Shown one piece after another: positions 9,448-17,579 of a stretch of DNA of 64,000 bases (the stretch's first letter is position 1; each line of letters begins with the position of its first letter). A program made the translations under genes and the position numbers. The notes under the pieces are model-generated. The model made no database searches. It had not been told where the DNA came from and saw only the letters and a program-made list of their open reading frames with translations. The stretch spans positions 67,007 through 131,006 of the forward strand of contig NZ_QRMP01000008.1 of assembly GCF_003473295.1 (NCBI RefSeq), given 5' to 3'. The DNA is from Parabacteroides sp. AM08-6 (GTDB lineage: Bacteria; Bacteroidota; Bacteroidia; Bacteroidales; Tannerellaceae).

Positions 9448-11568
9448 TTACTCGTTTTCGAGTTTAAGATTCGTCATCTTTTCTGTAATCTTAAACGGAT
9501 AATCTGGATATTCGTAAAGGCTGAAACGAGGTTCGGTAATTCCCTCCGAATAATTCCAGATACTGGCATATTCTTTTACATCTTCTCCCATTTCTTGTAA
9601 TTGTCTGAGATACGCCGCTATAGACTTGTTTTCCACAATGTAAACCTCTCCCATCCGATTAATAATCGGGCTATGACGCCGGCTATTATCATGACTGAAC
9701 TTCAAAATACGTTTTCCTTCGGGAGTAAGCCCGATAGTCGTAAAAGTCATACTTTTACCAATAGCCGGAAGATTCAATACATTCCGGTCGGTAGCCGCAA
9801 ACAACAAATGATTCTCCTTCAAGAAACTAATAAGTTTCTTACCCAGCGGTCTTTCATGCCGGACAAGACGATACAAATCTCTCTGTTTGTTTCTAGGAAC
9901 CAATCCAAAGACTTTCTCTTCCTGCTGTTCCTGCAAAGAACGACTGTTCGGAGCAAAAACTGCATAATTCTCATGAAAACCTTTTACAGAAAAAGTATAA
10001 TAACAAATCACCCCCATTGCATTCAATGTCTGGCGTAATTTTGCCGTATGTCCGCGGCGGGAAACTGCAACCGTATACACTAACTGATTCGTAATAATCC
10101 ATCCGGCAGACAAAATCGCTTCTATGGCCCGTTTTGCTTCCGGTGTCACCTCCAACGGCGACTGAAAATGAGTTTGTATAATAAACTGGGAAACACCTAT
10201 CAAAGAAGCTTTATTCTTGAAATCTCTTAAAATTGCAACCAATTCGTCCGTAATACGCAGTGGCAGGTAAGCCGGCAAACGGCTTCCCAGGCGTACTCGT
10301 TGCAGTTCAGCATATTTTTCCCCCTCCGGACGATTCTCATTGGCTTTTCGTTTACGGACAGCCATCTTGTAAACAGCATCCAAAATATTACGCAAGGTTG
10401 CATTCTGGCTCATCAACGCGTCACCACCCGTAATCAGGATATCCCGCAACTGGGCATCTTCTTCGAAATAACGCATCAGGCGACGCAACTTCTTATCCCA
10501 TGTTTCCTTAGGCTTAAGTGCTTCGAAATCAAAATTAAGCCGTTCGCTCTGAAAATCATACATACGTTGACAAGAAGCACACAAACCTCCACAAGCCCGT
10601 CCCATCGAATCCGGTATCAGAATAGCTACATCCGGATAACGACGATGTATATTATGCCCGTCCGGTAACAACCAACCGGCCGCATTCGGCTGCCCGCTGA
10701 CAACAATATCTTCTTTCTCCCAAGCTTTAATTTCCCCGTAAGTATCCACCAATTCATCCGAATAAAGCACATACGAACGAATTGTAGCATCATCATACCC
10801 ATTCGAACTGGTATTCAACAGCGACAAATAGTAGGGAGTAACGAAAAAAGGCATTCCTTTTTTCCGTGCGCGAGCCAACATTTGCATGGTTTCTTCGGAA
10901 AGAGAACCTCCTAAAAAGAAATTTAATTCAGTCGGACTTTTTATAGCCATTGCCAAATGAAAGCGACTCGTATTCCACCATTCTTTCACCAAAGTATATT
11001 TCTCGGCATACGACATATTTTCCGCAAACTGATACCTGGATGATAAAGAATGTCTCCGCTCAATTTTTCGTATCAGCCCGGCGATAATACGTTCCTTGTT
11101 CGATGCCCGTATAGCTTTCACTTCTTCATCCAGTCCGGTAGGCCACCGGTTCATCTGACGCTTCACCAATGCCCGGTCCGGAACAGTTTCTTCAGAATGC
11201 TCCAAAAGCTCAAACTGCCGATATAGGTCTATAAAAAAATCCGGAGAAACCTTTTCCGACAGCTTTCCGGTCAAAAATTGCCAAAAAAGAGTCAATGTCC
11301 GTACCGGCAAATCCTCCCCCGTAGATAATTCCGATACAATTGTATTATCGTGTTCAATTAAAAGCAGAATATGTTTCGCTACGCAATTTCTCATACTACT
11401 GCCCCCTTCACTACTGATGACATGAGAAGAAACATAAGAGCGCAAAGCCTCCTTAAAAAGCTCTGCGCTCTCACTTTCCTCTGCCATTATCACCAGTTGA
11501 GGAAAATCGCGATTGAACACTTTAAACAGTTGAGAATTGTCATACGAAAGTAATCTTCTTTTAATCAT
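9448..11568 (-). CDS. KamA-family radical SAM protein (lysine 2,3-aminomutase-like), atypical
   Basis: The ATG at 11568 (MIKRRLLSYDN) is chosen over a TTG two codons upstream. The 706-residue protein has about 320 N-terminal residues with no counterpart in lysine 2,3-aminomutase. It then has a C326-x3-C330-x2-C333 cluster motif (CGGLCASC), the SAM-binding ITGGDAL segment, and the KamA-like RLGSRLPAYLPLRIT strand. The glycine-rich PGGGGK-type motif that carries the PLP-binding lysine in true aminomutases is not visible, so aminomutase activity is doubtful. Proteins of this long type are, as far as I recall, widespread in Bacteroidales with unknown function. A perfect 13-bp inverted repeat lies just upstream. 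Confidence 0.85.
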   Translation of the reverse strand: MIKRRLLSYDNSQLFKVFNRDFPQLVIMAEESESAELFKEALRSYVSSHVISSEGGSSMRNCVAKHILLLIEHDNTIVSELSTGEDLPVRTLTLFWQFLTGKLSEKVSPDFFIDLYRQFELLEHSEETVPDRALVKRQMNRWPTGLDEEVKAIRASNKERIIAGLIRKIERRHSLSSRYQFAENMSYAEKYTLVKEWWNTSRFHLAMAIKSPTELNFFLGGSLSEETMQMLARARKKGMPFFVTPYYLSLLNTSSNGYDDATIRSYVLYSDELVDTYGEIKAWEKEDIVVSGQPNAAGWLLPDGHNIHRRYPDVAILIPDSMGRACGGLCASCQRMYDFQSERLNFDFEALKPKETWDKKLRRLMRYFEEDAQLRDILITGGDALMSQNATLRNILDAVYKMAVRKRKANENRPEGEKYAELQRVRLGSRLPAYLPLRITDELVAILRDFKNKASLIGVSQFIIQTHFQSPLEVTPEAKRAIEAILSAGWIITNQLVYTVAVSRRGHTAKLRQTLNAMGVICYYTFSVKGFHENYAVFAPNSRSLQEQQEEKVFGLVPRNKQRDLYRLVRHERPLGKKLISFLKENHLLFAATDRNVLNLPAIGKSMTFTTIGLTPEGKRILKFSHDNSRRHSPIINRMGEVYIVENKSIAAYLRQLQEMGEDVKEYASIWNYSEGITEPRFSLYEYPDYPFKITEKMTNLKLENE

Positions 11569-11948
11569 AAGCAAATATAATTTTATTGTTGATTGTTATA
11601 AAACTAGGACGAATACATTTATCCACAAATATAGCATTTTTCATCAACAATAAAAAGACATTCACGATTAAAACATCTTAAGCTGCCCGTAATACACGAC
11701 AAAATGATACTTTCACCACCAATCACCCCTTATTTACGCTTCAAACGGACTTCATATAAATCATGATGTCTATCTTTCAGATTACGAACACTTCCGTATG
11801 TATGTAATTCATTCCGTAAATCAAGGTCTACATCCGAAACCAGCATCATCTCTGTATTCGGAATACGGCCACCAAACATTATCGCATTCAGATTCAAACT
11901 TTCACACAAATCCGCTATTTTGCGGATTTTATCCCTGACAAAAAACAA
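11569..11948. other. Intergenic region upstream of the KamA-like gene
   Basis: This stretch holds a perfect 13-bp inverted repeat (arms 11581-11593 and 11643-11655) and a TATATTTG -7-like box on the minus strand at 11572-11579, both close to the KamA-like gene start. The rest contains no ATG-started reading frame of useful length. A minus-strand open frame at 11730-11948 begins only at TTG and lies directly downstream of the tRNA-Ser terminator. I see no other feature. Confidence 0.5.
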
Positions 11949-11986
11949 TAAAAAAAGTCCTACAATTAGTTTATATTGTAGAACTT
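11949..11986 (-). terminator. Intrinsic terminator after tRNA-Ser(GGA)
   Basis: On the minus strand a stem of 12 pairs with one mismatch (plus-strand arms 11955-11966 and 11975-11986, core CTACAAT/ATTGTAG) is followed by a run of T at 11951-11956. It lies about 35 bp downstream of the tRNA-Ser(GGA) 3' end. Confidence 0.75.
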
Positions 11987-12021
11987 ATCCCCTTTTTAAC
12001 CCTTTTATCTCAGGATTTCAG

Positions 12022-12109
12022 CGGAGAGAGCGGGATTCGAACCCGCGAAACCCTTTAGGGGTTTACACGCTTTCCAGGCGTGCCTCTTCAACCACTCGAG
12101 CATCTCTCC
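12022..12109 (-). tRNA. tRNA-Ser (GGA)
   Basis: The minus strand folds as an 88-nt class II tRNA. The acceptor stem GGAGAGA pairs with TCTCTCC, and the anticodon loop CTGGAAA gives anticodon GGA. A long variable arm (ACCCCTAAAGGGTT) and a T-loop GGTTCGAATCCC are present. The discriminator is G, as expected for serine tRNAs. The encoded sequence has no CCA end. Confidence 0.97.
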
Positions 12110-12130
12110 TTATAAGAAAAATATTTTTAT

Positions 12131-12163
12131 AAAAAGAGAAAGCAGCTGCTTTGGCTGCTTTCT
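12131..12163 (-). terminator. Intrinsic terminator after tRNA-Ser(UGA)
   Basis: A perfect 10-bp stem AGAAAGCAGC/GCTGCTTTCT (12137-12146 and 12154-12163) with a 7-nt loop starts 2 nt past the 3' end of the upstream serine tRNA and is followed on the minus strand by CTTTTTAT. It separates the two serine tRNAs, so each is likely its own transcription unit. Confidence 0.8.
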
Positions 12164-12164
12164 G

Positions 12165-12249
12165 CGGAAAGACAGGGATTCGAACCCCGGGAACCTCTCA
12201 GTTCAACGGTTTTCAAGACCGCCGCAATCGACCACTCTGCCATCTTTCC
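12165..12249 (-). tRNA. tRNA-Ser (UGA)
   Basis: An 85-nt class II tRNA on the minus strand. The acceptor stem GGAAAGA pairs with TCTTTCC, the anticodon loop TTGAAAA gives TGA (UGA), there is a long variable arm, and the T-arm contains GGTTCGAATCCC. The discriminator is G. Together with the neighbouring GGA tRNA it reads most UCN serine codons. Confidence 0.97.
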
Positions 12250-12485
12250 TTGTCTCAAAGACGGGTGCAAAAGTAGATAGTTTGTTCGAATTATGCAAGT
12301 AATTGGAATATTTTCTTTTGAGATTCATGTTCATCATTTGTACAACTGCTGATTTTCAGTCCTATACTTTTATATCGAGAGTTGCAACAATATGCCGCAA
12401 GCATAACTTCCGTACAACAAACTCCCCGCAAGCATCCGCCCTCCTCTCTGTCCGGAAAAGAGATGAAGGCGGAGCAAGGGAAAAA

Positions 12486-12523
12486 AAGAGTTGCCGGACC
12501 TCCACCTGGTGATATTGTCCGGC
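12486..12523 (-). terminator. Intrinsic terminator of the carboxyltransferase gene
   Basis: The 7-bp arms GCCGGAC (12493-12499) and GTCCGGC (12517-12523) form a GC-rich stem. On the minus strand it is followed by AACTC and then seven T. It lies 11 bp past the stop of the carboxyltransferase gene, as expected for its transcription end. Confidence 0.8.
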
Positions 12524-12533
12524 AGTGGTAATC

Positions 12534-14099
12534 TTATTGAGGGTTTTTCTTCTTTTTTATCAAAAACGTTTCTGCCATCATCGGGAATAACTCCAACAAC
12601 AGTACCTCTTTCTCATTTTCAGCCAGTGGAACACCCCACTCCTCTACTAGCGGATTTTCCTGCATCTCGTATTCAGAAGGGTCATAAGCCACTTCATCAC
12701 GTGAACCGGTTATTTTCAAACGAAATTCAGGCTCTACCGGTATAGGAGTTTTTCCATACTCGCCTTTTACCAAAGAGATAAATTGATTAGAAGGATGGCT
12801 ATACATCGGACATTCTTTTGCCTGCTCCAAAGCACAAGAAACAGCCTGAGCCGCGATAATCCGGCTTATTGGTGTGACCAAAGGAGGCAAACCGGCATCC
12901 ATACGGACCTGTGGAATAAGGGACATTGCCTTTTCTAGCAAATCCAATTGTCCCAATTGTTTCAACTGGGCGACCATATTAATGTACATGCTCTCCGGTA
13001 TCTGTGACTGTTTTACCAACTCATTCGGTTGGGGGAAATTAAAATATTCTTCAATAGCATGGCAAAACAAAAGTAAATCTTCCTCCTTATCCTTTCTAGC
13101 AGCTTCGATAGCATCATTGAAGAACCTGTCGACTTCCGTCGGTATTTTGTCTTTCAATGGATTAAAAGGTTTCGGGAATTCCCGGACAGCATCAAAAGCC
13201 GACAGTTCTTTTCTGATGGCAAGCAACCGGGCATTCATTTTAGAAATTACTTCCATATTAACATCCAACTCTATTCCCATCTTTTTACAAAAAACATACA
13301 CCAACTCTATAGCCGGAGCAGCAGAGCCACCCGCAAAATACCAACCATTCGTATCCACAATGTCCACTCCGTTCACAATCGCAGACAAAACAGAAGCTAA
13401 GCCATATCCCGAAGTACAATGAGTATGGAAATCGACCGGAACTTTCAGATTCTTCTTCAACAGACGTATCAATTCGGCAGTCCGTGCCGGAGGAATCAAA
13501 CCATTCATATCTTTAAGCGTAATCATATCTGCTCCTAAGGCCTCCATCTGAAGAGCCTTATCTATAAAATACTCGTTTGTGAAAACAGGTTTATGCAAAG
13601 AATGGCCGTGCAAAGCAGCCACAATACGCTCTACAGCCGAATGATGAGGATCGAGGGTATAACAAACGGCACAATCGGCTATACCTCCAAACCGTTTCAC
13701 ATATTTCACTGTCGATTTAATATTCTCTACATCATTCAAGGCATCAAAAATACGCATGATATCTAAGCCGGACTCGATGGAAACCCGGCAAAAACCTTTT
13801 ATTATATGGTCTGGATACGGATCATAACCAAGCAGATTGCGACCACGGGAAAGAGCCGCCAATTTTGATGTATCCCCTATAGCCATTTTTATTTTCTCAA
13901 GACGTTCCCAAGGATTTTCTCCCAAATAGCGCATGATAGAATCCGGAACAGCTCCTCCCCATACTTCCATAGCGTAAAAACCAGCTTCCTTATAATAAGG
14001 AAGTAAATCATCTATCTGTGTCTGTGACATTCTTGTTGCCAATGCAGATTGCTGACCATCACGGAGAGTCAAGTCCCGAATCAAGAGTTTTCGAATCAT
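12534..14099 (-). CDS. Pyruvate carboxylase subunit B / oxaloacetate decarboxylase alpha-type carboxyltransferase without biotinyl domain
   Basis: The N-terminal HMGL-like TIM barrel starts with the signature IRDLTLRDGQQSALATRM at residue 7, contains the metal-site segment DFHTHCTSG near residue 223, and is followed by the conserved carboxylase domain to about residue 460. Such enzymes transfer carboxyl groups between biotin and pyruvate/oxaloacetate. The 521-residue chain ends in a short Lys-rich tail; the usual C-terminal biotinyl domain with its A/V-M-K-M motif is absent. A separately encoded carrier is therefore likely needed. Gene names such as oadA or pycB would fit the barrel, but the missing domain and lack of partner genes leave the exact reaction open. 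Confidence 0.88.
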   Translation of the reverse strand: MIRKLLIRDLTLRDGQQSALATRMSQTQIDDLLPYYKEAGFYAMEVWGGAVPDSIMRYLGENPWERLEKIKMAIGDTSKLAALSRGRNLLGYDPYPDHIIKGFCRVSIESGLDIMRIFDALNDVENIKSTVKYVKRFGGIADCAVCYTLDPHHSAVERIVAALHGHSLHKPVFTNEYFIDKALQMEALGADMITLKDMNGLIPPARTAELIRLLKKNLKVPVDFHTHCTSGYGLASVLSAIVNGVDIVDTNGWYFAGGSAAPAIELVYVFCKKMGIELDVNMEVISKMNARLLAIRKELSAFDAVREFPKPFNPLKDKIPTEVDRFFNDAIEAARKDKEEDLLLFCHAIEEYFNFPQPNELVKQSQIPESMYINMVAQLKQLGQLDLLEKAMSLIPQVRMDAGLPPLVTPISRIIAAQAVSCALEQAKECPMYSHPSNQFISLVKGEYGKTPIPVEPEFRLKITGSRDEVAYDPSEYEMQENPLVEEWGVPLAENEKEVLLLELFPMMAETFLIKKKKNPQ

Positions 14100-14221
14100 A
14101 CCTAATTAACTGTTTAGACCGTTTATAACTTATTCTCTATAATTAATAACAAAACTTAAACAACTTTGATTAGGAGACGAGGTTAAGAATAGCAAATATT
14201 TATAAAAACGGGAGAATAACA

Positions 14222-14264
14222 TAAAAAAATGCAGGTAACATATCATTTATGTATACCTGCATTT
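14222..14264 (-). terminator. Intrinsic terminator of the TonB receptor gene
   Basis: Arms 14227-14242 and 14248-14264 (AAATGCAGGTA...TACCTGCATTT outside, ACATA/TATGT inside) form a stem of about 16 pairs with a single bulge and a 5-nt loop. On the minus strand it runs into seven T. It lies 22 bp after the stop of the receptor gene. Confidence 0.88.
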
Positions 14265-14285
14265 CGTATATAAAGAAACTTCTTA

Positions 14286-16175
14286 TCAGAATGTCACTTC
14301 AACCCCTCCCATTACAATGGCTTTCGGCATCGGGAAACCATAATTGATAGTGTACCGGGCCGCTGTCAGATTTTCGCCCTTCACAAACAGGTTCAAACCC
14401 TTATCATAAGTTCCGAAACGGTAGGCTGCACGAGCATTCAGAGTGGTATAATCCTCTTCTACTTTAGGCTCTTTATCTGTTTGAGTATACAAATCGAATA
14501 TAGACTGGACACTTACATTAAAAGTGAAACGTCCGGGAGTATAAGTAATACCGCCATAAGTCTTATGCTTCGGGGCAGCTAGAAGAGGCTTACTGGTATA
14601 CAAATAGCTGTAATTCGCATCGACGGACAAATTTTTACAAATATCATAAGATAATTCAAACTCAAATCCTTTATTCGTAAAAGGTCCTGTATTCTGATTC
14701 AATTTTCTATTTTCACCCTCAACCGGAAGCGTTTCTATCAGATTCTTTCCTTTAATATAAAAACCTGTCAACTCGGCATGCAGACGATTTTCCAGAAAAA
14801 ACTGACCGATAGACACCTCATAATTCATCATACTTTCAGGTTTCAAATCCGGATTTTGAGGTGGAAACATATACATTTCCTTTATATTCGGACTTCGAAA
14901 ACCTTTGGAAACAGAGGCTTTTATTGTATTCCCCTCAAACGGACGAACCACAACACCTCCCTGCGGAATCCATTCGCCTCCAAAAACACTATTATGTTCA
15001 TAACGTATTCCCGCATTCAAACTGAACAAATCGCATAAGTCCTGTTGAGCAATCAAATAACCGGCTGTTTCATTAACGGACTTATCTGCCAAGTCTCCGG
15101 TTTTCTCCCCTGTGTCGATTGATTCATTCCAGGCTTTACCTCCCCAATTTTTATAATCAACTCCGACAGTAAAACTATTGCCCTGAAAAAGACGGAATGA
15201 TTGATAAAACATGACTCCGGTATTATGGTCGTCCGAAAGAAAGTAAGCGGTCTGAGGATTTTGATTTGCTTTATAGCCATCATTTATTTTATGATGTCCC
15301 CAATTATAAAAAACACGAAGAGCACCACTCACTTTTCCATAATTATTTTCAGCAGCTAAAGAAGTTGTTCCACGAAAGATATCCATGACATTATCTGTCA
15401 ACGGCTCATAAATGGAACCGGGGTTTTCATTTTTGAACTTAGCCAGATTTACATTTCCCAATATTTTATATTTATCATTTATCTGATACCCTAAATTTGC
15501 AAACCCATTCGTGATATGAAATTTGGAGTTATCACGATGTCCATCCGTACGGTCATGATTAACGGATACGAAACTGCTGAATTTTCCTACATTATATCCA
15601 TTATTAACCATATATTTTTGTGTATTGTAAGAACCATACATGACACGGGCCTGTGTACGTCGTCCTTCCTGAGAGTGACGACGGGTAATGATATTCACCA
15701 CCCCTCCCATTGCATTCGAACCATAAAGTAATGAGCCCGGACCTCGAATCACTTCTACTTTTTCCACATCCGAAGCTACATAGGTATCCGGAAGAGAATG
15801 CCCAAAAAGGCCGGCCCACTGCGGTTGTCCGTCAAAAAGCATCAATACTTTATTTCCCTGACCTACTCCACGAATATTCACCGTTCCGGCCGAACCTGTC
15901 GAAACGCCAAAACCTGTAATACCCTTCTCTGTAACAAACAATCCGGGTACGCGTTCTGACAAAACCGGAAGTAAAGCCGACTCACTACTGCTTTCTATTT
16001 CATTCCGCCCTATCACAGAGATTGTCAGCGGTACACTATTACGATTTACATCAATCTTATTTGCAGTGACTATCACTTCTTTCAAATTAATAAGACTATC
16101 AATCGTTACGGGATCTGAAGCAAACACAAATGAACTGAATAACAGTCCATAGACAAGTAGAATTTCTTTCCTCAT
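14286..16175 (-). CDS. TonB-dependent outer-membrane receptor
   Basis: This 629-residue protein has a signal peptide (cleavage after about VFA), a TonB-box-like segment LKEVIVTANK near residue 31, and a plug domain with NIRGVGQGNKVLMLFDG and VEVIRGPGSLLYGSNAMGGVVNIIT. A 22-strand barrel ends in an aromatic residue (GGVEVTF). It belongs to the BtuB/CirA-like single receptors, not the SusC class, so the cargo is probably a metal complex, cobalamin or siderophore. A 28-bp palindrome and a NikR-like regulator lie directly upstream, and the TAGGTTTG box at 16218-16225 is a good -7 element. In Helicobacter NikR controls a TonB-type nickel receptor, a parallel that supports metal uptake here, but the cargo is inferred. 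Confidence 0.92.
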   Translation of the reverse strand: MRKEILLVYGLLFSSFVFASDPVTIDSLINLKEVIVTANKIDVNRNSVPLTISVIGRNEIESSSESALLPVLSERVPGLFVTEKGITGFGVSTGSAGTVNIRGVGQGNKVLMLFDGQPQWAGLFGHSLPDTYVASDVEKVEVIRGPGSLLYGSNAMGGVVNIITRRHSQEGRRTQARVMYGSYNTQKYMVNNGYNVGKFSSFVSVNHDRTDGHRDNSKFHITNGFANLGYQINDKYKILGNVNLAKFKNENPGSIYEPLTDNVMDIFRGTTSLAAENNYGKVSGALRVFYNWGHHKINDGYKANQNPQTAYFLSDDHNTGVMFYQSFRLFQGNSFTVGVDYKNWGGKAWNESIDTGEKTGDLADKSVNETAGYLIAQQDLCDLFSLNAGIRYEHNSVFGGEWIPQGGVVVRPFEGNTIKASVSKGFRSPNIKEMYMFPPQNPDLKPESMMNYEVSIGQFFLENRLHAELTGFYIKGKNLIETLPVEGENRKLNQNTGPFTNKGFEFELSYDICKNLSVDANYSYLYTSKPLLAAPKHKTYGGITYTPGRFTFNVSVQSIFDLYTQTDKEPKVEEDYTTLNARAAYRFGTYDKGLNLFVKGENLTAARYTINYGFPMPKAIVMGGVEVTF

Positions 16176-16217
16176 ACTTATTTATTTCTATATTAATATT
16201 TCCGTATCTACCCAAAA

Positions 16218-16225
16218 CAAACCTA
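16218..16225 (-). promoter_or_regulatory. Candidate -7 element of the TonB receptor promoter
   Basis: TAGGTTTG on the minus strand matches the Bacteroidetes -7 consensus TAnnTTTG exactly. A -33 element spaced 19-21 bp away would fall inside the palindrome at 16241-16268, where no TTTG exists, which would fit a promoter blocked or remodelled by a bound regulator. Confidence 0.45.
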
Positions 16226-16240
16226 AAAAACTCAACAAAT

Positions 16241-16268
16241 GTAACACGTTTTTTTAAAAACGTGTTAC
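16241..16268. promoter_or_regulatory. 28-bp palindrome, candidate operator of the NikR-like regulator
   Basis: Thirteen-base arms (GTAACACGTTTTT and AAAAACGTGTTAC) flank two central bases. The outer half-sites GTAACA and TGTTAC are separated by exactly 16 bp, the same geometry as the E. coli NikR operator GTATGA-N16-TCATAC. It lies between the NikR-like gene and the receptor gene and overlaps where the receptor's -33 element should be. It could also act as a terminator hairpin for the regulator gene, but a two-base loop is unfavourable. Confidence 0.65.
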
Positions 16269-16289
16269 TCTGGAGAAAAAAAAATAGAA

Positions 16290-16691
16290 TCAGTCTGCTC
16301 TACTCATCACCAGCTTTCCATGTTTAATACCTTTGATTGTTGTCAATTTGTCGGATAGTTCCGTCAAACGATGTGCCTCTCCCATTACCGTCGCAATATG
16401 CAAACAGAAATTCTGATTTATATAATATTGAGATGATGAAAGTATAACATCCTGATAATTTTGCTGGACTGCGGCAATCCGGGATGTTATCTCCTTTTTT
16501 ACCTGGTCGTACATAATAATAATAGTTCCCGCAACAGTATGATTGCATTGCCATTTCGTTTCCGCTACATTTTTCTCTATCAGAAAACGAATCGCTTGCG
16601 AACGATTGGCAAAGCCGTTATCATCCACATATTGGTCTAATGATTCTAACAAATCGTCTTCCAAAGAGACACCAAAACGTTTTAGTGACAT
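16290..16691 (-). CDS. NikR-like ribbon-helix-helix transcriptional regulator with altered metal site
   Basis: The 133-residue length and architecture match NikR: an N-terminal ribbon-helix-helix (KRFGVSLEDDLLESLDQYV...NRSQAIRFLIEK) and a C-terminal ACT-like tetramerisation domain (ending GIKHGKLVMS). Against E. coli NikR from memory, the nickel ligands H76, H87 and H89 correspond to Q77, Q88 and Y90; only C96 (E. coli C95) remains. It therefore probably does not bind nickel in the classical square-planar site and may sense another metal or ligand. It lies upstream of a TonB receptor and a palindrome with NikR-type spacing, and is divergent from gpmA. I withhold the name nikR because the site is altered. 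Confidence 0.88.
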   Translation of the reverse strand: MSLKRFGVSLEDDLLESLDQYVDDNGFANRSQAIRFLIEKNVAETKWQCNHTVAGTIIIMYDQVKKEITSRIAAVQQNYQDVILSSSQYYINQNFCLHIATVMGEAHRLTELSDKLTTIKGIKHGKLVMSRAD

Positions 16692-16826
16692 AATTTATAT
16701 CTGTTTATATAATTGAACGTAAAGATATAATATTTTTCCCATATTTGCTTTTTCGGCAAAAAATTAAAATCTTTTTGGGGATTTCAATTGTTTCTTATAT
16801 GATAACAGTTATAAATAATAATCCGT

Positions 16827-17579
16827 ATGAAAAAAATAGTATTACTTCGTCATGGCGAAAGTGTCTGGAACAAAGAAAACCGTTTTACAGGCTGGACAGA
16901 TGTGGATTTGACGGAAAAAGGGGTAGAAGAGGCTACCAAAGCAGGAAATCTGTTGAAAGAAAAAGGATTTAAATTTGACAAAGCCTACACCTCTTATCTA
17001 AAACGGGCAGTCAAAACGTTGAATTGTGTGCTGGACCGCATGAATCAAGATTGGATTCCGGTGGAAAAAAGTTGGAGGTTGAATGAAAAGCACTACGGTG
17101 CTCTACAGGGACTAAACAAAAGCGAAACAGCCGAAAAATACGGGGATGAACAAGTTCTTATCTGGCGTAGAAGCTATGATATAGCCCCGATGCCCCTTAA
17201 AGAGGATGATCCGCGCAACCCACGTTTCGAACTTCGCTATAAAGAGGTTCCGGACAGTGAATTACCTCGTACCGAATCATTAAAAGATACGGTGGAGCGA
17301 ATTTTGCCGTATTGGAAAGAAGAGATTTTCCCTTCACTTGAAACAGCCGACGAAATACTGGTAGCAGCTCATGGTAATAGTCTGCGTGGTATTATCAAAT
17401 ACCTGAAGGATATTCCGGATGATGAAATCGTGCATCTGAACCTGCCGACTGCTATCCCCTATGTATTCGAATTCGATGACAACCTGAACCTGACGAACGA
17501 CTATTTCCTTGGCAATCCGGAAGAAATCAAAAAATTGATGGAAGCCGTAGCCAATCAAGGTAAAAAGTCAAAAAAATAA
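16827..17579 (+). CDS. gpmA: 2,3-bisphosphoglycerate-dependent phosphoglycerate mutase
   Basis: GpmA interconverts 3- and 2-phosphoglycerate in glycolysis. The active-site RHGESVWN carries the phosphohistidine (H9). [35 protein letters not shown] and the second histidine in AAHGNSLRG complete the cofactor-dependent pattern. The 250-residue length is normal, with a short Lys-rich tail. It is transcribed away from the NikR-like gene and has no co-transcribed neighbour; the next gene starts 290 bp later. Confidence 0.97.
   Translation: MKKIVLLRHGESVWNKENRFTGWTDVDLTEKGVEEATKAGNLLKEKGFKFDKAYTSYLKRAVKTLNCVLDRMNQDWIPVEKSWRLNEKHYGALQGLNKSETAEKYGDEQVLIWRRSYDIAPMPLKEDDPRNPRFELRYKEVPDSELPRTESLKDTVERILPYWKEEIFPSLETADEILVAAHGNSLRGIIKYLKDIPDDEIVHLNLPTAIPYVFEFDDNLNLTNDYFLGNPEEIKKLMEAVANQGKKSKK

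Noticed and set aside
9448..11568. Annotation as lysine 2,3-aminomutase
   Set aside because: The PLP-lysine motif was not found and the length is about 300 residues too great.
11730..11948. Minus-strand open frame of 72 codons
   Set aside because: It has only a TTG start with no nearby ATG, lies directly after the tRNA-Ser terminator, and has no recognisable family. It could be a gene remnant but I cannot support it.
16241..16268. Simple terminator of the regulator gene
   Set aside because: The palindrome leaves only a two-base loop and its half-site spacing matches a NikR operator, so regulation is the better reading; termination cannot be fully excluded.
14286..16691. Classical nickel-uptake locus
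   Set aside because: The regulator lacks three nickel ligands and no nickel ABC or NiCoT permease, urease or hydrogenase gene is in the window, so nickel cannot be claimed.
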